NCBI GenBank assembly: GCA_963719645.1
Contig: CAVRCT010000001.1
Coordinates: forward strand, 1-64,000
Direction of reading: 5' to 3'
Length of the DNA: 64,000 bases
From: CAVRCT01 sp963719645
GTDB taxonomy: Bacteria > Pseudomonadota > Gammaproteobacteria > DSM-16500
The notes below the pieces were generated by a model. It did not search any database, had not been told where the DNA came from, and worked only from the letters and a program-made list of their open reading frames with translations. Shown here in pieces: positions 26,440 to 35,578 of the stretch. Position numbers and translations under genes: made by a program. Positions within the stretch are counted from its first letter, which is position 1. Each line of letters begins with the position of its first letter.

Positions 26440-26507
26440 CCTAGAAAAAGAGGGGTCGAGGGTAATGGCACTTAGTTAAGAAAGAGGATTGTCAGCTAGG
26501 TCGCAGA

Positions 26508-26690
26508 CATTTGCGGGAGATCCTTCGGAGCGAAAAGCACTCAGGATGACAGCCTTTTCTTATGCGGGAGATCCTTCGGAGCGAAAAGCACTCAGGATGA
26601 CAGCCTTTTCTTAAGCGCTTAAGAAAGGGCTGTCATCCTGAGTGCTTTTCGCTCCGAAGGATCTCCCGCAAATGTCTGAGACTCAGCTAA
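26508..26690. repeat. R2 palindromic repeat with duplicated arm
   Basis: TTTGCGGGAGATCC with the outer arm GGATGACAGCC occurs twice in tandem. It is followed by the inverted arm (CTGTCATCCTGAG ... GGATCTCCCGCAAAT). No gene is seen between mutT and yacG other than these repeats. Confidence 0.85.
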
Positions 26691-26728
26691 CAATTCTTTT
26701 TTAACGGAGTGTTGTTGGAATCACTGGA

Positions 26729-26926
26729 TTATTCGTTCTCATCATCCGTAGGAATATCCGACGTAGACGCTTGATCGCCCGGTATCCGACGCGTATCACT
26801 CGCCCATTCACCTAAATCAATTAGCTTGCATCGCTCAGAACAAAACGGTTTGAATAAATTTTCTTTTGTCCAGGTATTGGATTTTTTGCAGTGTGGACAA
26901 ACAATTTTTTCGTTGGCTGACGTCAT
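26729..26926 (-). CDS. yacG: DNA gyrase inhibitor YacG
   Basis: A 65-residue zinc protein with C-P-H-C near residue 11 and C-S-E-R-C near residue 29, the YacG pattern, followed by I-D-L-G-E-W-A and an acidic tail. YacG binds GyrB and inhibits gyrase. It lies just downstream of zapD, as in many gammaproteobacteria. Confidence 0.93.
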   Translation of the reverse strand: MTSANEKIVCPHCKKSNTWTKENLFKPFCSERCKLIDLGEWASDTRRIPGDQASTSDIPTDDENE

Positions 26927-26937
26927 AATCTTTCATC

Positions 26938-27708
26938 TCACGAAGTGCAATAAGATAACCAGAAGGAAATATTCTGTGGGAATTGAGCCGGTCTTTCGAG
27001 AATAGTCGGCGTATGAAACCGTATGCTGAGAAAATGTCGGCCTAAGCTAATTTCAGGGAAAGCGGCAACATTATTTGGAACAGCGATGCGTAATAAGCGC
27101 AAATTAGTTTGTGGATCGAGTAATTCTTGATGAAAACCATTGGTCGCGGTTTTCTGATGAATTTTACTTTCTTCTCGCACCAGTTGCAGAATTAAACTAT
27201 TCGCTTTGCGGATAACATTAAACTCGGATAACCAAGTGTTAAGCGTCTCTAACCGTTGCTCAGCAGGTTGTTGGAGCCAGTAATGATAAATGGGTATGTC
27301 AAAACTACAGCCGCCACCGGGTGTTGCAAGGTGTAAGCGTAAATTATTCAACAGCTCAATTTCACGCAATGATTGGCCGATCTTCCCACTGCTATCGATA
27401 AGGTTACGATTGAAGTCACTTAATTGTTTTAAAATCTCATCCAATTTAGCTTGATCAATTTCCGGTGTATGGGTCAACGGCATGAGAAGTTGGATTTGAT
27501 GGGATAATTCTTTTGCTAATTTGGCTTTTAAATCGGGACGATCCAGTAATTGCAGGATATTAATAATGGTAACAATAATGCTCCGTGTACCCAGAATGGA
27601 TGTGTCAGGAAGAAAGTGATCGACTTGGGCAAACAATTGTTCAAGACGCAAACAAACCCGAATAAGTTCGTTGAGGGGTTGTTCATAAATAATGACATTA
27701 TCTATCAT
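26938..27708 (-). CDS. zapD: Z-ring associated protein ZapD
   Basis: A ZapD (YacF, DUF1342) protein of 256 residues. It is all-helical in the first 180 residues with the family's Y-E-Q-P-L-N-E near the start, then a beta-rich C-terminal domain. ZapD bundles FtsZ filaments by binding the FtsZ C-terminal peptide, which is intact in this window. GGAGG precedes the ATG. It belongs to the coaE-zapD-yacG run. Confidence 0.93.
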   Translation of the reverse strand: MIDNVIIYEQPLNELIRVCLRLEQLFAQVDHFLPDTSILGTRSIIVTIINILQLLDRPDLKAKLAKELSHQIQLLMPLTHTPEIDQAKLDEILKQLSDFNRNLIDSSGKIGQSLREIELLNNLRLHLATPGGGCSFDIPIYHYWLQQPAEQRLETLNTWLSEFNVIRKANSLILQLVREESKIHQKTATNGFHQELLDPQTNLRLLRIAVPNNVAAFPEISLGRHFLSIRFHTPTILERPAQFPQNISFWLSYCTS

Positions 27709-27799
27709 GGTGTCTGGAGGAAAAAGTATTAAATTTACAACATGATAGCATGTATTTGAGGGAGTGCAACAAGGTTATTTGGCTTTAAAGCGGTTCGCC

Positions 27800-28399
27800 T
27801 CATGCAAGCGACAAATATTTCTCATGCAGCGCATTCACTTGCGCAATTAACGCCTCCAATGAACCCTGATTATTAATCACATCATCGGCTTTGCTTAATC
27901 GCGTCTCTCGATCAACTTGGGTTTTTAAAATCGCAGAGATCGCTTCCGGCGACGCATGATCACGTTCTACTGTGCGGGCAATTTGCAAATCAATGGGCGC
28001 ATCTACCACTAACACGCGTTGAATAAGTGGATTAGGGCGGGTTTCAAAAAGCAGAGGGATCACGGCAATGCAGTAAGGAGAAGTGGCTTGCTCGATTCGT
28101 TTTTCCATTTCTGCTCGGATCAAGGGATGAAGCAAATCCTCCAACCAGCGACGTTTTGTCTCATCCGTAAATATGAGTTTTCTCAATGCAGCTCGATTCA
28201 TTGAGCCATCTGCTTCGATAATCGCATCACCTAGTTTAGCGCGAATCGCAGCTAATGCAGGCTGTCCTGGCTGAGTGAGTTTGCGCGAGAGAAGATCGGT
28301 ATCAATGACCGTGATTCCTTTTTGCTGAAATAAATCAGCAACCGTTGATTTGCCACTGCCAATGCCACCGGTTAAGCCGATCACTAACGTTGCTTTCAT
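27800..28399 (-). CDS. coaE: Dephospho-CoA kinase CoaE
   Basis: A 199-residue P-loop kinase for the last step of coenzyme A synthesis. The Walker A G-G-I-G-S-G-K-S-T is near residue 10, and the D-T-D motif near residue 33 binds substrate. The start overlaps the pilD stop by four bases, so it is coupled with the pilus genes upstream. Length is normal. Confidence 0.96.
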   Translation of the reverse strand: MKATLVIGLTGGIGSGKSTVADLFQQKGITVIDTDLLSRKLTQPGQPALAAIRAKLGDAIIEADGSMNRAALRKLIFTDETKRRWLEDLLHPLIRAEMEKRIEQATSPYCIAVIPLLFETRPNPLIQRVLVVDAPIDLQIARTVERDHASPEAISAILKTQVDRETRLSKADDVINNQGSLEALIAQVNALHEKYLSLA

Positions 28400-29268
28400 A
28401 AGGCAAATTTATGCAGATAAAGACTGAGGATTTCATTTCCCCAAATTAAACTGATCCAACCGGCTAATGCTAAATAAGGGCCAAATGGAATGGGGACGCT
28501 TTTAAATTGTTGCTTCGCTACCATTTGCACAATACCAAAGATCAAACCAATGAGTGACGCTAAAAGAATAATAATGGGTAATTGCTGCCAGCCAAGTAAG
28601 GTGCCTAAACCCGCTAAAAACTTATAATCACCTTGCCCCATACCAACTTTGCCCGTGGCAAATTTAAAGATGGCTTGGACAAATGCAAATACCAAGTAAC
28701 CCGCAATGCCACCCAAAATTGCATCGTGACTGTCCGTAAAAATTGAAAACAAACTGAGAAATAATCCAATCCAAACTAATAACAGCGTTAACTGATCGGG
28801 TAATAAATGATGATCCAAGTCAATAAAAGTCAAGCTAATCGCAACCCAAGTGAAAAGCAAACCACCGACTGTTTGCCAACTGACGCCAAAACGCCATGCC
28901 ACATAGACAGATGCTAAACAACAGATGACTTCCACTAAAGGGTAGCGCAGAGAAATGCGTGCGTGACAATAAGCGCACTTCCCACTCAAGAATAAATAAC
29001 TCATGATCGGAATATTATGCCAAGGTTTGATCGATTTTTTGCAGGCTGTGCAATGTGATAGCGGTAACGCAAGATTGATTTTATCGATTTCATTGGGTTC
29101 GGATTTTAAGCCGAGATATTCACGGCATTCTTGGCTCCATTCATTTTTCATCATTTGCGGTAAACGATAAATGACAACATTCAAAAAACTGCCAACCAGT
29201 AATGAAATAAAAAAAACAGTCAGCAAAAAATAATCTGGATGTGCATTAAAAAAAGTAATGATTTCCAT
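28396..29268 (-). CDS. pilD: Prepilin peptidase PilD
   Basis: A polytopic membrane aspartyl protease of 290 residues that cleaves and N-methylates type IV prepilins. The N-terminal zinc loop has two C-x-x-C pairs (C-T-A-C and C-A-Y-C), and the catalytic aspartates are in D-L-D-H-H and G-Q-G-D-Y-K. It lies immediately after pilC. Substrates in this window are PilA at 31574 and the minor pilins at 55375-57027. Confidence 0.96.
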   Translation of the reverse strand: MEIITFFNAHPDYFLLTVFFISLLVGSFLNVVIYRLPQMMKNEWSQECREYLGLKSEPNEIDKINLALPLSHCTACKKSIKPWHNIPIMSYLFLSGKCAYCHARISLRYPLVEVICCLASVYVAWRFGVSWQTVGGLLFTWVAISLTFIDLDHHLLPDQLTLLLVWIGLFLSLFSIFTDSHDAILGGIAGYLVFAFVQAIFKFATGKVGMGQGDYKFLAGLGTLLGWQQLPIIILLASLIGLIFGIVQMVAKQQFKSVPIPFGPYLALAGWISLIWGNEILSLYLHKFAL

Positions 29269-30470
29269 TAAATGACGGTTCCTAATTGAAAGATCGGTAA
29301 GTACAGGGCAATAACCAGTCCTCCGATTAAAACACCAAGAATTATCATAATCAAGGGTTCTAATAGACTACCTAATTGCGAAATGAAATAATTCATATCA
29401 TTTTCGTAATAATCGGCTATTTTAGCGAGCATTTGGTCCAACGTACCGGATTCTTCACCCACTTCAACCAATTGTTGGAAGAGGGAGGGAAAATCAGATT
29501 GATGACGCAATGCAACATTAAATTGCTTACCACCGGCAATATCCAATTGAATTTTTTCCAGTGCGTGTTGATAAATCAGGTTACCCGTGGTGTGAGAAAT
29601 CATCCGCAGTGCTTCACTGATGGGAATTCCCGCGGCAAAAATAACAGCGAGACTGCGGGCAATGCTCGCCCAAATGAATCGTCTGAGTTGATTGCCAAAA
29701 AGAGGGATTCTCAATAACATCTGATCAACATAAATTTGCCAAGCGGGATTGCGGCGAATTCGATACATAATATACCAACAGCCTATTGCAGTTAACATCA
29801 GCCAAAGACTCTCTTGCCGTAATCGGCTTGCAAACGCCAAGATAAAACGAGTCAGTAACGGCAATTGACAATGCATGGTTTGAAACAATTCTGCAAAGCG
29901 AGGTACCACGCAGGTGAGCATCAAAAAGCTGATGATCAGCGCAAACACACTCGTGAGTGCAGGATAAAATAGAGCTTGGCGGATTTTCATTTTCAGTGCG
30001 GCAGACTGTTCTTTATAGTGGGTGATGCGTTCGAGCATCACATCCAGTGTGCCGCTTCGTTCACCGACTTCAATTAAACTGCAAGTGATGCTATCAAAAT
30101 AATGAGGAAATTTACTGAGACCGAAAGAGAGCGGATGACCGTTCTGTAAATCATGGGTAATCGAGGTTAGCAGTGTTTTCAATTTGTGATGTTCTTTGTG
30201 TCGGCTCAGAAACAAAAATGCTTGAATAATAGGGACTGCAGCAATGAGCAATGTCGATAATTGACGAAAAAATAAAATGAAATCGTTAGTCTGTATTTTT
30301 GAGCGAGTGGTGAAATGGATTTTTTTCTGTTGGATGAGGTGAGTTAGCGTAATCTCTTGTTTAACGAAATGGTACTTCGCTAAATTCAGTGTGGGTGCAG
30401 ATAATTCTCCCGAAATCGCATCACCTTGTTGATTGATGCCTTGCCAAGTAAAAAGGAAATTTTTTTTCAT
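29268..30470 (-). CDS. pilC: Type IV pilus inner-membrane platform protein PilC
   Basis: A 400-residue protein with two T2SSF domains (about 65-190 and 270-390) and three membrane segments. It anchors the assembly ATPase and the growing pilus. It overlaps pilB by four bases and abuts pilD. Length is normal for the family. Confidence 0.95.
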   Translation of the reverse strand: MKKNFLFTWQGINQQGDAISGELSAPTLNLAKYHFVKQEITLTHLIQQKKIHFTTRSKIQTNDFILFFRQLSTLLIAAVPIIQAFLFLSRHKEHHKLKTLLTSITHDLQNGHPLSFGLSKFPHYFDSITCSLIEVGERSGTLDVMLERITHYKEQSAALKMKIRQALFYPALTSVFALIISFLMLTCVVPRFAELFQTMHCQLPLLTRFILAFASRLRQESLWLMLTAIGCWYIMYRIRRNPAWQIYVDQMLLRIPLFGNQLRRFIWASIARSLAVIFAAGIPISEALRMISHTTGNLIYQHALEKIQLDIAGGKQFNVALRHQSDFPSLFQQLVEVGEESGTLDQMLAKIADYYENDMNYFISQLGSLLEPLIMIILGVLIGGLVIALYLPIFQLGTVI

Positions 30471-31570
30471 GAGGGTAGCACACGATTTAATTCAGTTAAG
30501 GTGGTTAAACCCGCTGTTACTTTTTCGACGCCTGCATCGCGCAGTGAAATGAAGCCATCTAGTTTTGCTTGTGTAAATAAAGCATGCGTATCACTCTCGA
30601 TTCCGATTAATTGTGCGATTTTTTCCGTCATCGGTAGAAATTCATAAATAGGGATGCGATCAATGTAGCCTTTGACACATTGAGAGCAGGTTTCTGCAAA
30701 ACAAAGAGGACACATTTTACGAATGAGACGTTGAGCAATGATCAGCGTGAGCGCATGGGTTAATTGGTCAGCTAAAATGCCCATGGTTTTTAAGCGGGTA
30801 ATGGTTTCGATGGCACTGTTCGTGTGTAAGGTGGCAAGCACCAAGTGACCAGTTTGGGCAGCTTGAATCGCGATCTTGGCTGTTTCGCTATCTCGAATTT
30901 CCCCAATCATAATAATATCCGGGTCTTGTCGCAATAAGGCACGCAGCGCAGTTGAAAAGGTTAAGCCAATTTTGGGATGGACATTGATTTGGTTGATTCC
31001 GGGTAAACGGATTTCAATCGGATCTTCCACCGTCGCAATATTTTTTTCAATGTGATTTAAATGATGGAGTGCAGCATACAGTGTTGATGTTTTGCCGCTT
31101 CCAGTCGGCCCCGTGACTAAAATCAATCCTTGTGGTTTGCGTATCGCCTGCAAAAATAAAGCTAATTGCGGTGATGAAAAATTCAATTGTTCGATATTCA
31201 AAAAAAGGTGAGCGGCATTTAATAATCGTAGCACGACTTTTTCGCCGTAAAAAGTAGGACAAGTGCTGATGCGCAAATCGATGGATTGAAATTGACAGCG
31301 GCCATCTTGCGGTAATCGACGCTCTGAAATATCTAATTTGGCCATGACTTTAATTCTTGCCGCAACCCGCAATGAAAACGCGAGAGATATTTCTTCAATC
31401 AATTGCAGTTGACCTTGCAAACGAAAGCGGATGCGGCACATGTTTTCAAACGGTTCGATATGAATATCGGATGCATGTTGTTGAATAGCCTTCGTCAACA
31501 AATGATTGACGAAAACAATTAATGTCTGGCTATCCAGTAACGGATTTGTTAACGCATTAAGTGATTGCAT
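30467..31570 (-). CDS. pilB: Type IV pilus assembly ATPase PilB, short form
   Basis: A GspE/PilB ATPase of 367 residues. It has Walker A G-P-T-G-S-G-K-T near residue 148, an Asp box, a Walker B I-G-E-I-R-D, a His box, and the PilB-specific zinc site (C-P-L-C ... C-S-Q-C). Usual PilB proteins have about 560 residues with an N-terminal MshEN domain. Here the protein begins directly with the N2D domain, and only three bases separate it from pilA. The zinc site makes PilB more likely than PilT. Confidence 0.9.
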   Translation of the reverse strand: MQSLNALTNPLLDSQTLIVFVNHLLTKAIQQHASDIHIEPFENMCRIRFRLQGQLQLIEEISLAFSLRVAARIKVMAKLDISERRLPQDGRCQFQSIDLRISTCPTFYGEKVVLRLLNAAHLFLNIEQLNFSSPQLALFLQAIRKPQGLILVTGPTGSGKTSTLYAALHHLNHIEKNIATVEDPIEIRLPGINQINVHPKIGLTFSTALRALLRQDPDIIMIGEIRDSETAKIAIQAAQTGHLVLATLHTNSAIETITRLKTMGILADQLTHALTLIIAQRLIRKMCPLCFAETCSQCVKGYIDRIPIYEFLPMTEKIAQLIGIESDTHALFTQAKLDGFISLRDAGVEKVTAGLTTLTELNRVLPS

Positions 31571-31573
31571 GCG

Positions 31574-31975
31574 TCATTCTTCACATAATCCATTTTTGAG
31601 ACAAGATCCTTCCAGGCTCCAAGCACTGCCATCGGCATTGGGTGTGAGAATGTAAGTGGTATCCTTGAGAAGAGTGGTTGCTGTTGCAGTAATCACGCCA
31701 TTTGCAACGAGAACACTGGCTAAATTTTTTGTGGCAGGTGGTGAATTGGGAATGCCTTCTGAGCCATTGTTCAATTGGGTAGGATCAGCGCCCTGCTGCA
31801 AGGCAATGGTCACCGCTATTTTGAAAGGTTCGCTGGCAGCGATCACTTCAGTGAAGCGAGCTCGCTGAGTATAGTTTCGATAAGAAGGTAGCGCAACGGC
31901 CGCTAAAATACCAATAATCGCAACGACGATCATTAATTCAATGAGTGTAAAGCCGCGTTGAAAATACAGTTTCAT
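31574..31975 (-). CDS. pilA: Type IV major pilin PilA
   Basis: A 133-residue type IVa pilin. A seven-residue leader ends in Gly, followed by F-T-L-I-E-L with the conserved Glu5, then the hydrophobic alpha-1 helix. One pair of cysteines near the C-terminus would make a very small loop. AAGGA precedes the ATG. Only 27 bases separate the start from the R4 array, so the promoter must lie in or beyond the repeats. Confidence 0.95.
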   Translation of the reverse strand: MKLYFQRGFTLIELMIVVAIIGILAAVALPSYRNYTQRARFTEVIAASEPFKIAVTIALQQGADPTQLNNGSEGIPNSPPATKNLASVLVANGVITATATTLLKDTTYILTPNADGSAWSLEGSCLKNGLCEE

Positions 31976-32002
31976 AAATTATCCTTGTGATGCTTTCAAA
32001 CT

Positions 32003-32486
32003 GAGCCGCGACCGTCAGGGAGCGATCACCGGCGATTCAATTTTTTGCTAATATCAATTCGAGGGGCGTGACACTCCCTGACGGTCGTGGCTCAGATTAA
32101 AAGCCGCTCATTGCGAGGAATGTTTAAATCTGAGCCGCGACCGTCAGGGAGCGATCACCGGCGATTCAATTTTTTGCTAATATCAATTCGAGAGGCGTGA
32201 CACTCCCTGACGGTCGTGGCTCAGATTAAAAGCCGCTCATTGCGAGGAATGTTTAAATCTGAGCCGCGACCGTCAGGGAGCGATCACCGGCGATTCAATT
32301 TTTTGCTAATATCAATTCGAGAGGCGTGACACTCCCTGACGGTCGTGGCTCAGATTAAAAGCCGCTCATTGCGAGGAATGTTTTAATCTGAGCCGCGACC
32401 GTCAGGGAGCGATCACCGGCGATTCAATTTTTTGCTAATATCAATCGAGGGGCGTGACACTCCCTGACGGTCGTGGCTCAGATTAA
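32003..32486. repeat. R4 array, four tandem units of 129 bp
   Basis: Units begin at 32003, 32132, 32261 and 32390; the last is cut after its right arm. Each has the R4 arms GAGCCGCGACCGTCAGGGAG and CTCCCTGACGGTCGTGGCTC, then a linker containing CCGCTCATTGCGAGGAATG, an R1-like piece. The loop sequence differs from that of the array at 21499. I see nothing further between 32487 and 32594. Confidence 0.95.
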
Positions 32487-32594
32487 AGCAGACCGCTTTT
32501 GAAAAAAAAGGGGTAAGAATAATGGATCGCAAATAACAGAGGGGTAATAACAAAACGTTATATCTTCTTTTGCTTTAGAATGCAATCAGATTGA

Positions 32595-33785
32595 TTATCC
32601 TAAATTCGGCAGTAATTTAAATGCTAAGATTCCAAAAGAGAGTAGCAGAATAATAACAGGTGTTAGATTCCCACCGGCAACTTGATAAGGCCCTACGATT
32701 TTCTTGATATTGCGACCGACTAAGATGACGGTTGCCGGTAGAATTGCAAATAACAACACATCAATGAAGCCACCCGCAAACCCTAAGGCTTGTAAAAATA
32801 AATTCGGATAAAAAAGCGCGCAAAGCAAAGGAGGCAAGAAAACTAATCCACTCAAGACAATTTCATTTTTCCTTTTTAAACCATCCCGTAAAAAATCAAC
32901 AAAACTGACAGCGCTTGGCAGAAAAGACGTTAACATGGCAAACAATGAAAACGTTTTAACAAAAAATAAAATCGCAAAAGAGGAGGAGGCATTTTGCAAT
33001 AATTGAGTGACCATCTCAGCGCCATTCGTTGAGTGTGTATCTTGTGGCGACAGCATACCCAAGATGACAAAATTCCAAATGAAATAAATAAAAAATGGCA
33101 TGAGATTGCCGATAATAATGGCAAAGCGAATTGCATTGACATTTTTTTTCAAATAATAAGTGAGACTGGGTACGAGATTATGATAGCCAAAACAAATTAG
33201 CAAAATCGGTACAGTGGCGAAAGTTGCTTTCCAATCGGTGTAAGTTAAATGGGTGTGTTTGACTTGCGGTAAACCCACAAAGACTAAAATGACATACGAT
33301 AAAATTAAACCTGCAATGAGACCTCGATTTAAATTATTTAATAATCGAGTGCTGGCATAGGTCAGTGTACTGACAAAAATGACACAGGTCAGAATGCCAA
33401 TCGTATGACTGATTGGGTGGTGAAAAATAGCTGTCAGCATGTCTGCAAAAAGTGACCCGCCGCCATCTAAATACGCGACGAACAAACAATAGAATAAAAA
33501 AGTAAAAAGGATAAGAGTGATGAATTTACCGATTTTGCCGAGCGTAAATTCGACGATCGAGGGAAGATTCACTTGGCCATCAAACCACAGTGTGGCTTCT
33601 AATAATAAAAGTCCGGTTGCGGTGGTGAAGAAGTAGCAGGCAAGCATGGCCAGGGTGGAGGGCATAAAACCAGCCAATGCTTCTAGCACAGGCAATCCAA
33701 TCATGCCTGCACCAATGCAGCAGCCGGAAATGAGTAAAGCAGCATTTAATGCGCTTTTGTCTTTAAAAAAGGTTAATATATTCAT
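32595..33785 (-). CDS. Aromatic amino-acid permease (TyrP/HAAAP family)
   Basis: A 396-residue transporter with about eleven membrane segments. The first helix carries the G-x-G-M-I-G-L-P pattern of the HAAAP/TyrP family, proton symporters for tyrosine or tryptophan. Uptake of host aromatic amino acids would fit an intracellular life. The exact substrate cannot be read from the sequence. It stands alone between repeat blocks. Confidence 0.85.
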   Translation of the reverse strand: MNILTFFKDKSALNAALLISGCCIGAGMIGLPVLEALAGFMPSTLAMLACYFFTTATGLLLLEATLWFDGQVNLPSIVEFTLGKIGKFITLILFTFLFYCLFVAYLDGGGSLFADMLTAIFHHPISHTIGILTCVIFVSTLTYASTRLLNNLNRGLIAGLILSYVILVFVGLPQVKHTHLTYTDWKATFATVPILLICFGYHNLVPSLTYYLKKNVNAIRFAIIIGNLMPFFIYFIWNFVILGMLSPQDTHSTNGAEMVTQLLQNASSSFAILFFVKTFSLFAMLTSFLPSAVSFVDFLRDGLKRKNEIVLSGLVFLPPLLCALFYPNLFLQALGFAGGFIDVLLFAILPATVILVGRNIKKIVGPYQVAGGNLTPVIILLLSFGILAFKLLPNLG

Positions 33786-33897
33786 GATGTTTTATAGAGA
33801 TTTAAAAGTGATTAATAATAATGATGTAATGATACAGCAGTACATGCTACGGGGTCAAGAGAAAGATGATTGTGTAACATAGCACCCTTAAGAAAGG

Positions 33898-34048
33898 CGT
33901 TGTTGCGTAATTCACACACCGTCATTGCGAGGAGCGTTTTTTGCGACGAAGCAATCCAGTTTTAGAGTTAATAGAATCAAAAACTGGATTGCTTCGTCGC
34001 AAAAAACGCTCCTCGCAATGACGGAAGTGGGAATTACGCAACAACGCG
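33898..34048. repeat. R1 long form flanked by an 11-bp duplication
   Basis: Outer arms CGTTGTTGCGTAATTC and GAATTACGCAACAACG enclose the R1 core. CTTAAGAAAGG occurs on both sides (33887-33897 and 34049-34059), a probable target-site duplication made by insertion into the edge of the neighbouring R2 repeat. Confidence 0.9.
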
Positions 34049-34205
34049 CTTAAGAAAGGGCTGTCATCCTGAGTGCTTTTCGCTCCGAAGGATCTCCCGC
34101 AAATTTCTGATGTTTGCTAAAAGATATTCTTAAGCATCTCTCTACTTTATAAGGGGATCCTTCGGAGCGAAAAGCGCTCAGGATGACAGCCCTTTCTTGA
34201 GTACT
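34049..34205. repeat. R2 palindromic repeat, complete copy
   Basis: The outer arm CTGTCATCCTGAGTG ... CTCCGAAGGATCTCCC, the interior GATGTTTGCTAAAAG and CATCTCTCTACTTTAT, then the inverted outer arm ending GGATGACAGCCC. It is the reference copy for reconstructing the IS110 target at the left edge. Confidence 0.9.
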
Positions 34206-34255
34206 CAAGATGACAGCTCTTTATTTATGCAACAGAACGTCCTTTGAAAAACAAC

Positions 34256-34687
34256 TTATTTGAGTTGACGAAGAACAGCTAAAATTGATTCTCTTGATTG
34301 GTCAATCGCATGGGTAATTTTATCGACTGCGGTTTCATTCGTTGGGATTTTTTCCCAATTCTTTCCCCATGCTTCTGATAAATCCTTGATATTGACTGGT
34401 ATAGGGGGTGGTAAGAGTTGACTGAGGTCATTGATGTAGGCAATTTTTTCCCAGCCAAGATAGGGATTGCCCATCATGCTGTTGTGTTGGAAATAAGAAT
34501 AATTAATGACGACTTGCAGCTCACCCAATTCTTTTAATACTTCAAACGCCGCGGTGCGTGTATTACGATTTTTTTCAGTATGCTCGTTGCGCCAAGTATT
34601 ATAAAGCAAGGCAATAATCGCGATCGTTAAACTGATGATGGCAATTAAATTATTCTTGATTTGAATAGGAAGGCTGATTGTTTTCAT
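34256..34687 (-). CDS. Unknown 143-residue protein with an N-terminal membrane segment
   Basis: No family recognised. One membrane segment lies at about residues 11-29, then a charged juxtamembrane stretch rich in Arg and Asn and a predicted soluble domain of about 100 residues, so it is probably anchored in the inner membrane. A weak AGGATAC-type ribosome site precedes the ATG. It is bounded by repeats downstream and by the unknown gene at 34824 upstream, on the same strand. Confidence 0.6.
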   Translation of the reverse strand: MKTISLPIQIKNNLIAIISLTIAIIALLYNTWRNEHTEKNRNTRTAAFEVLKELGELQVVINYSYFQHNSMMGNPYLGWEKIAYINDLSQLLPPPIPVNIKDLSEAWGKNWEKIPTNETAVDKITHAIDQSRESILAVLRQLK

Positions 34688-34823
34688 CGTAAATTAAGTA
34701 TCCTCTCAGTGATAAGGTGTCAATTCGGTATCATGCTGACATAATACCGAGTTTTTATGACAATGGAGGCTTTTTTTTTAGATAATTCCCAAAGAAATCT
34801 CTCAGCCAAAAGCTCTTTTCTTT

Positions 34824-35462
34824 TTAAGACAATGATGAAGAAAGTCGAGGGCCAGAATAGTCAATTAAAGCAGGTGGAAGTGCTTTCGTCACGGTGCTTG
34901 ACGCTATCACAAGCTGCCAAATGGTATAGTAATCCTGATTACTTGGATTGCCCGATGGATATTTCTCTTTTTGCTTTTTAATCAAAGTCGTTAAGTCTTT
35001 GTTGAATTGCTTAGCAAAATCATGGTTAGTTAAGATTAAGTGAAAAATGGATCTCGCTTTTTCTTTCGCTATATCATCTTGCCATGTCTGTGCAATTGCT
35101 TTTGTCAAAAGATCATCATATAACTTGATGAGATGCGCTTTCTCTTTCAATTGCAGAGGGCGCTCAGTTAATAAGCCTAATTCAACACTGATGCTAAAAC
35201 CGTGCGTATGGCTGAATCTAAGAATTTCTAAAATGGCATGCAAGTTTTCGTTGGAATCATTAGACTTGAGTTGATTTAGCCAGGCATGGGGCATCGCTGG
35301 ATATTTTCCTAGTGCGCTGGCGTGAAGTAATTTTTGAATGTCAGTGAACACAGAATTTCCTTGAGAAAAAAAACGTCTTGAGGCTGTGATGGGTTTCCCG
35401 AGTGTGAGTGCAGGGGTGGTTGCTCTGATAGCCGGTCTGACTTTAAATAAATTACGTAACAT
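34824..35462 (-). CDS. Unknown protein with a mitochondrial-type presequence
   Basis: A 212-residue protein. ATG 35462 is chosen because AAGGAA lies six bases before it; upstream ATGs lack a ribosome site. From this start the first 40 residues hold seven Arg/Lys (R3, K7, R9, R13, K23, R29, R30), many Ala/Thr/Ser/Leu and no Asp or Glu. They end in R-R-F-F-S, which fits the R-x-F/Y-S cleavage pattern of mitochondrial presequences. The rest (about 45-212) is a soluble helical domain with no motif I know. Function unknown; a mitochondria-targeted effector is an inference. Confidence 0.6.
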   Translation of the reverse strand: MLRNLFKVRPAIRATTPALTLGKPITASRRFFSQGNSVFTDIQKLLHASALGKYPAMPHAWLNQLKSNDSNENLHAILEILRFSHTHGFSISVELGLLTERPLQLKEKAHLIKLYDDLLTKAIAQTWQDDIAKEKARSIFHLILTNHDFAKQFNKDLTTLIKKQKEKYPSGNPSNQDYYTIWQLVIASSTVTKALPPALIDYSGPRLSSSLS

Positions 35463-35578
35463 ATTCATTTCCTTAATTTTTAAAGGACAAAATTTACTAT
35501 AAATAGATGAATTGTTCAAATACTGAGGAATTATGGTATACTGCGCCCCCTAAAAAGAGTCAAAGAGAGAGGGGTGGC

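Noticed and set aside
26590..26630. CTTAAG motifs in R2 repeats as PmrA boxes
   Set aside because: The spacing between the half-sites is two bases or more than twenty, not five, and no gene start follows.
30467..31570. The short ATPase as PilT
   Set aside because: It has the PilB-type four-cysteine zinc site, and its neighbours are pilC and pilA.
33646..33882. A 78-codon plus-strand frame over the start of the permease gene
   Set aside because: It is mostly antisense to the permease and has no ribosome site or recognisable motif.
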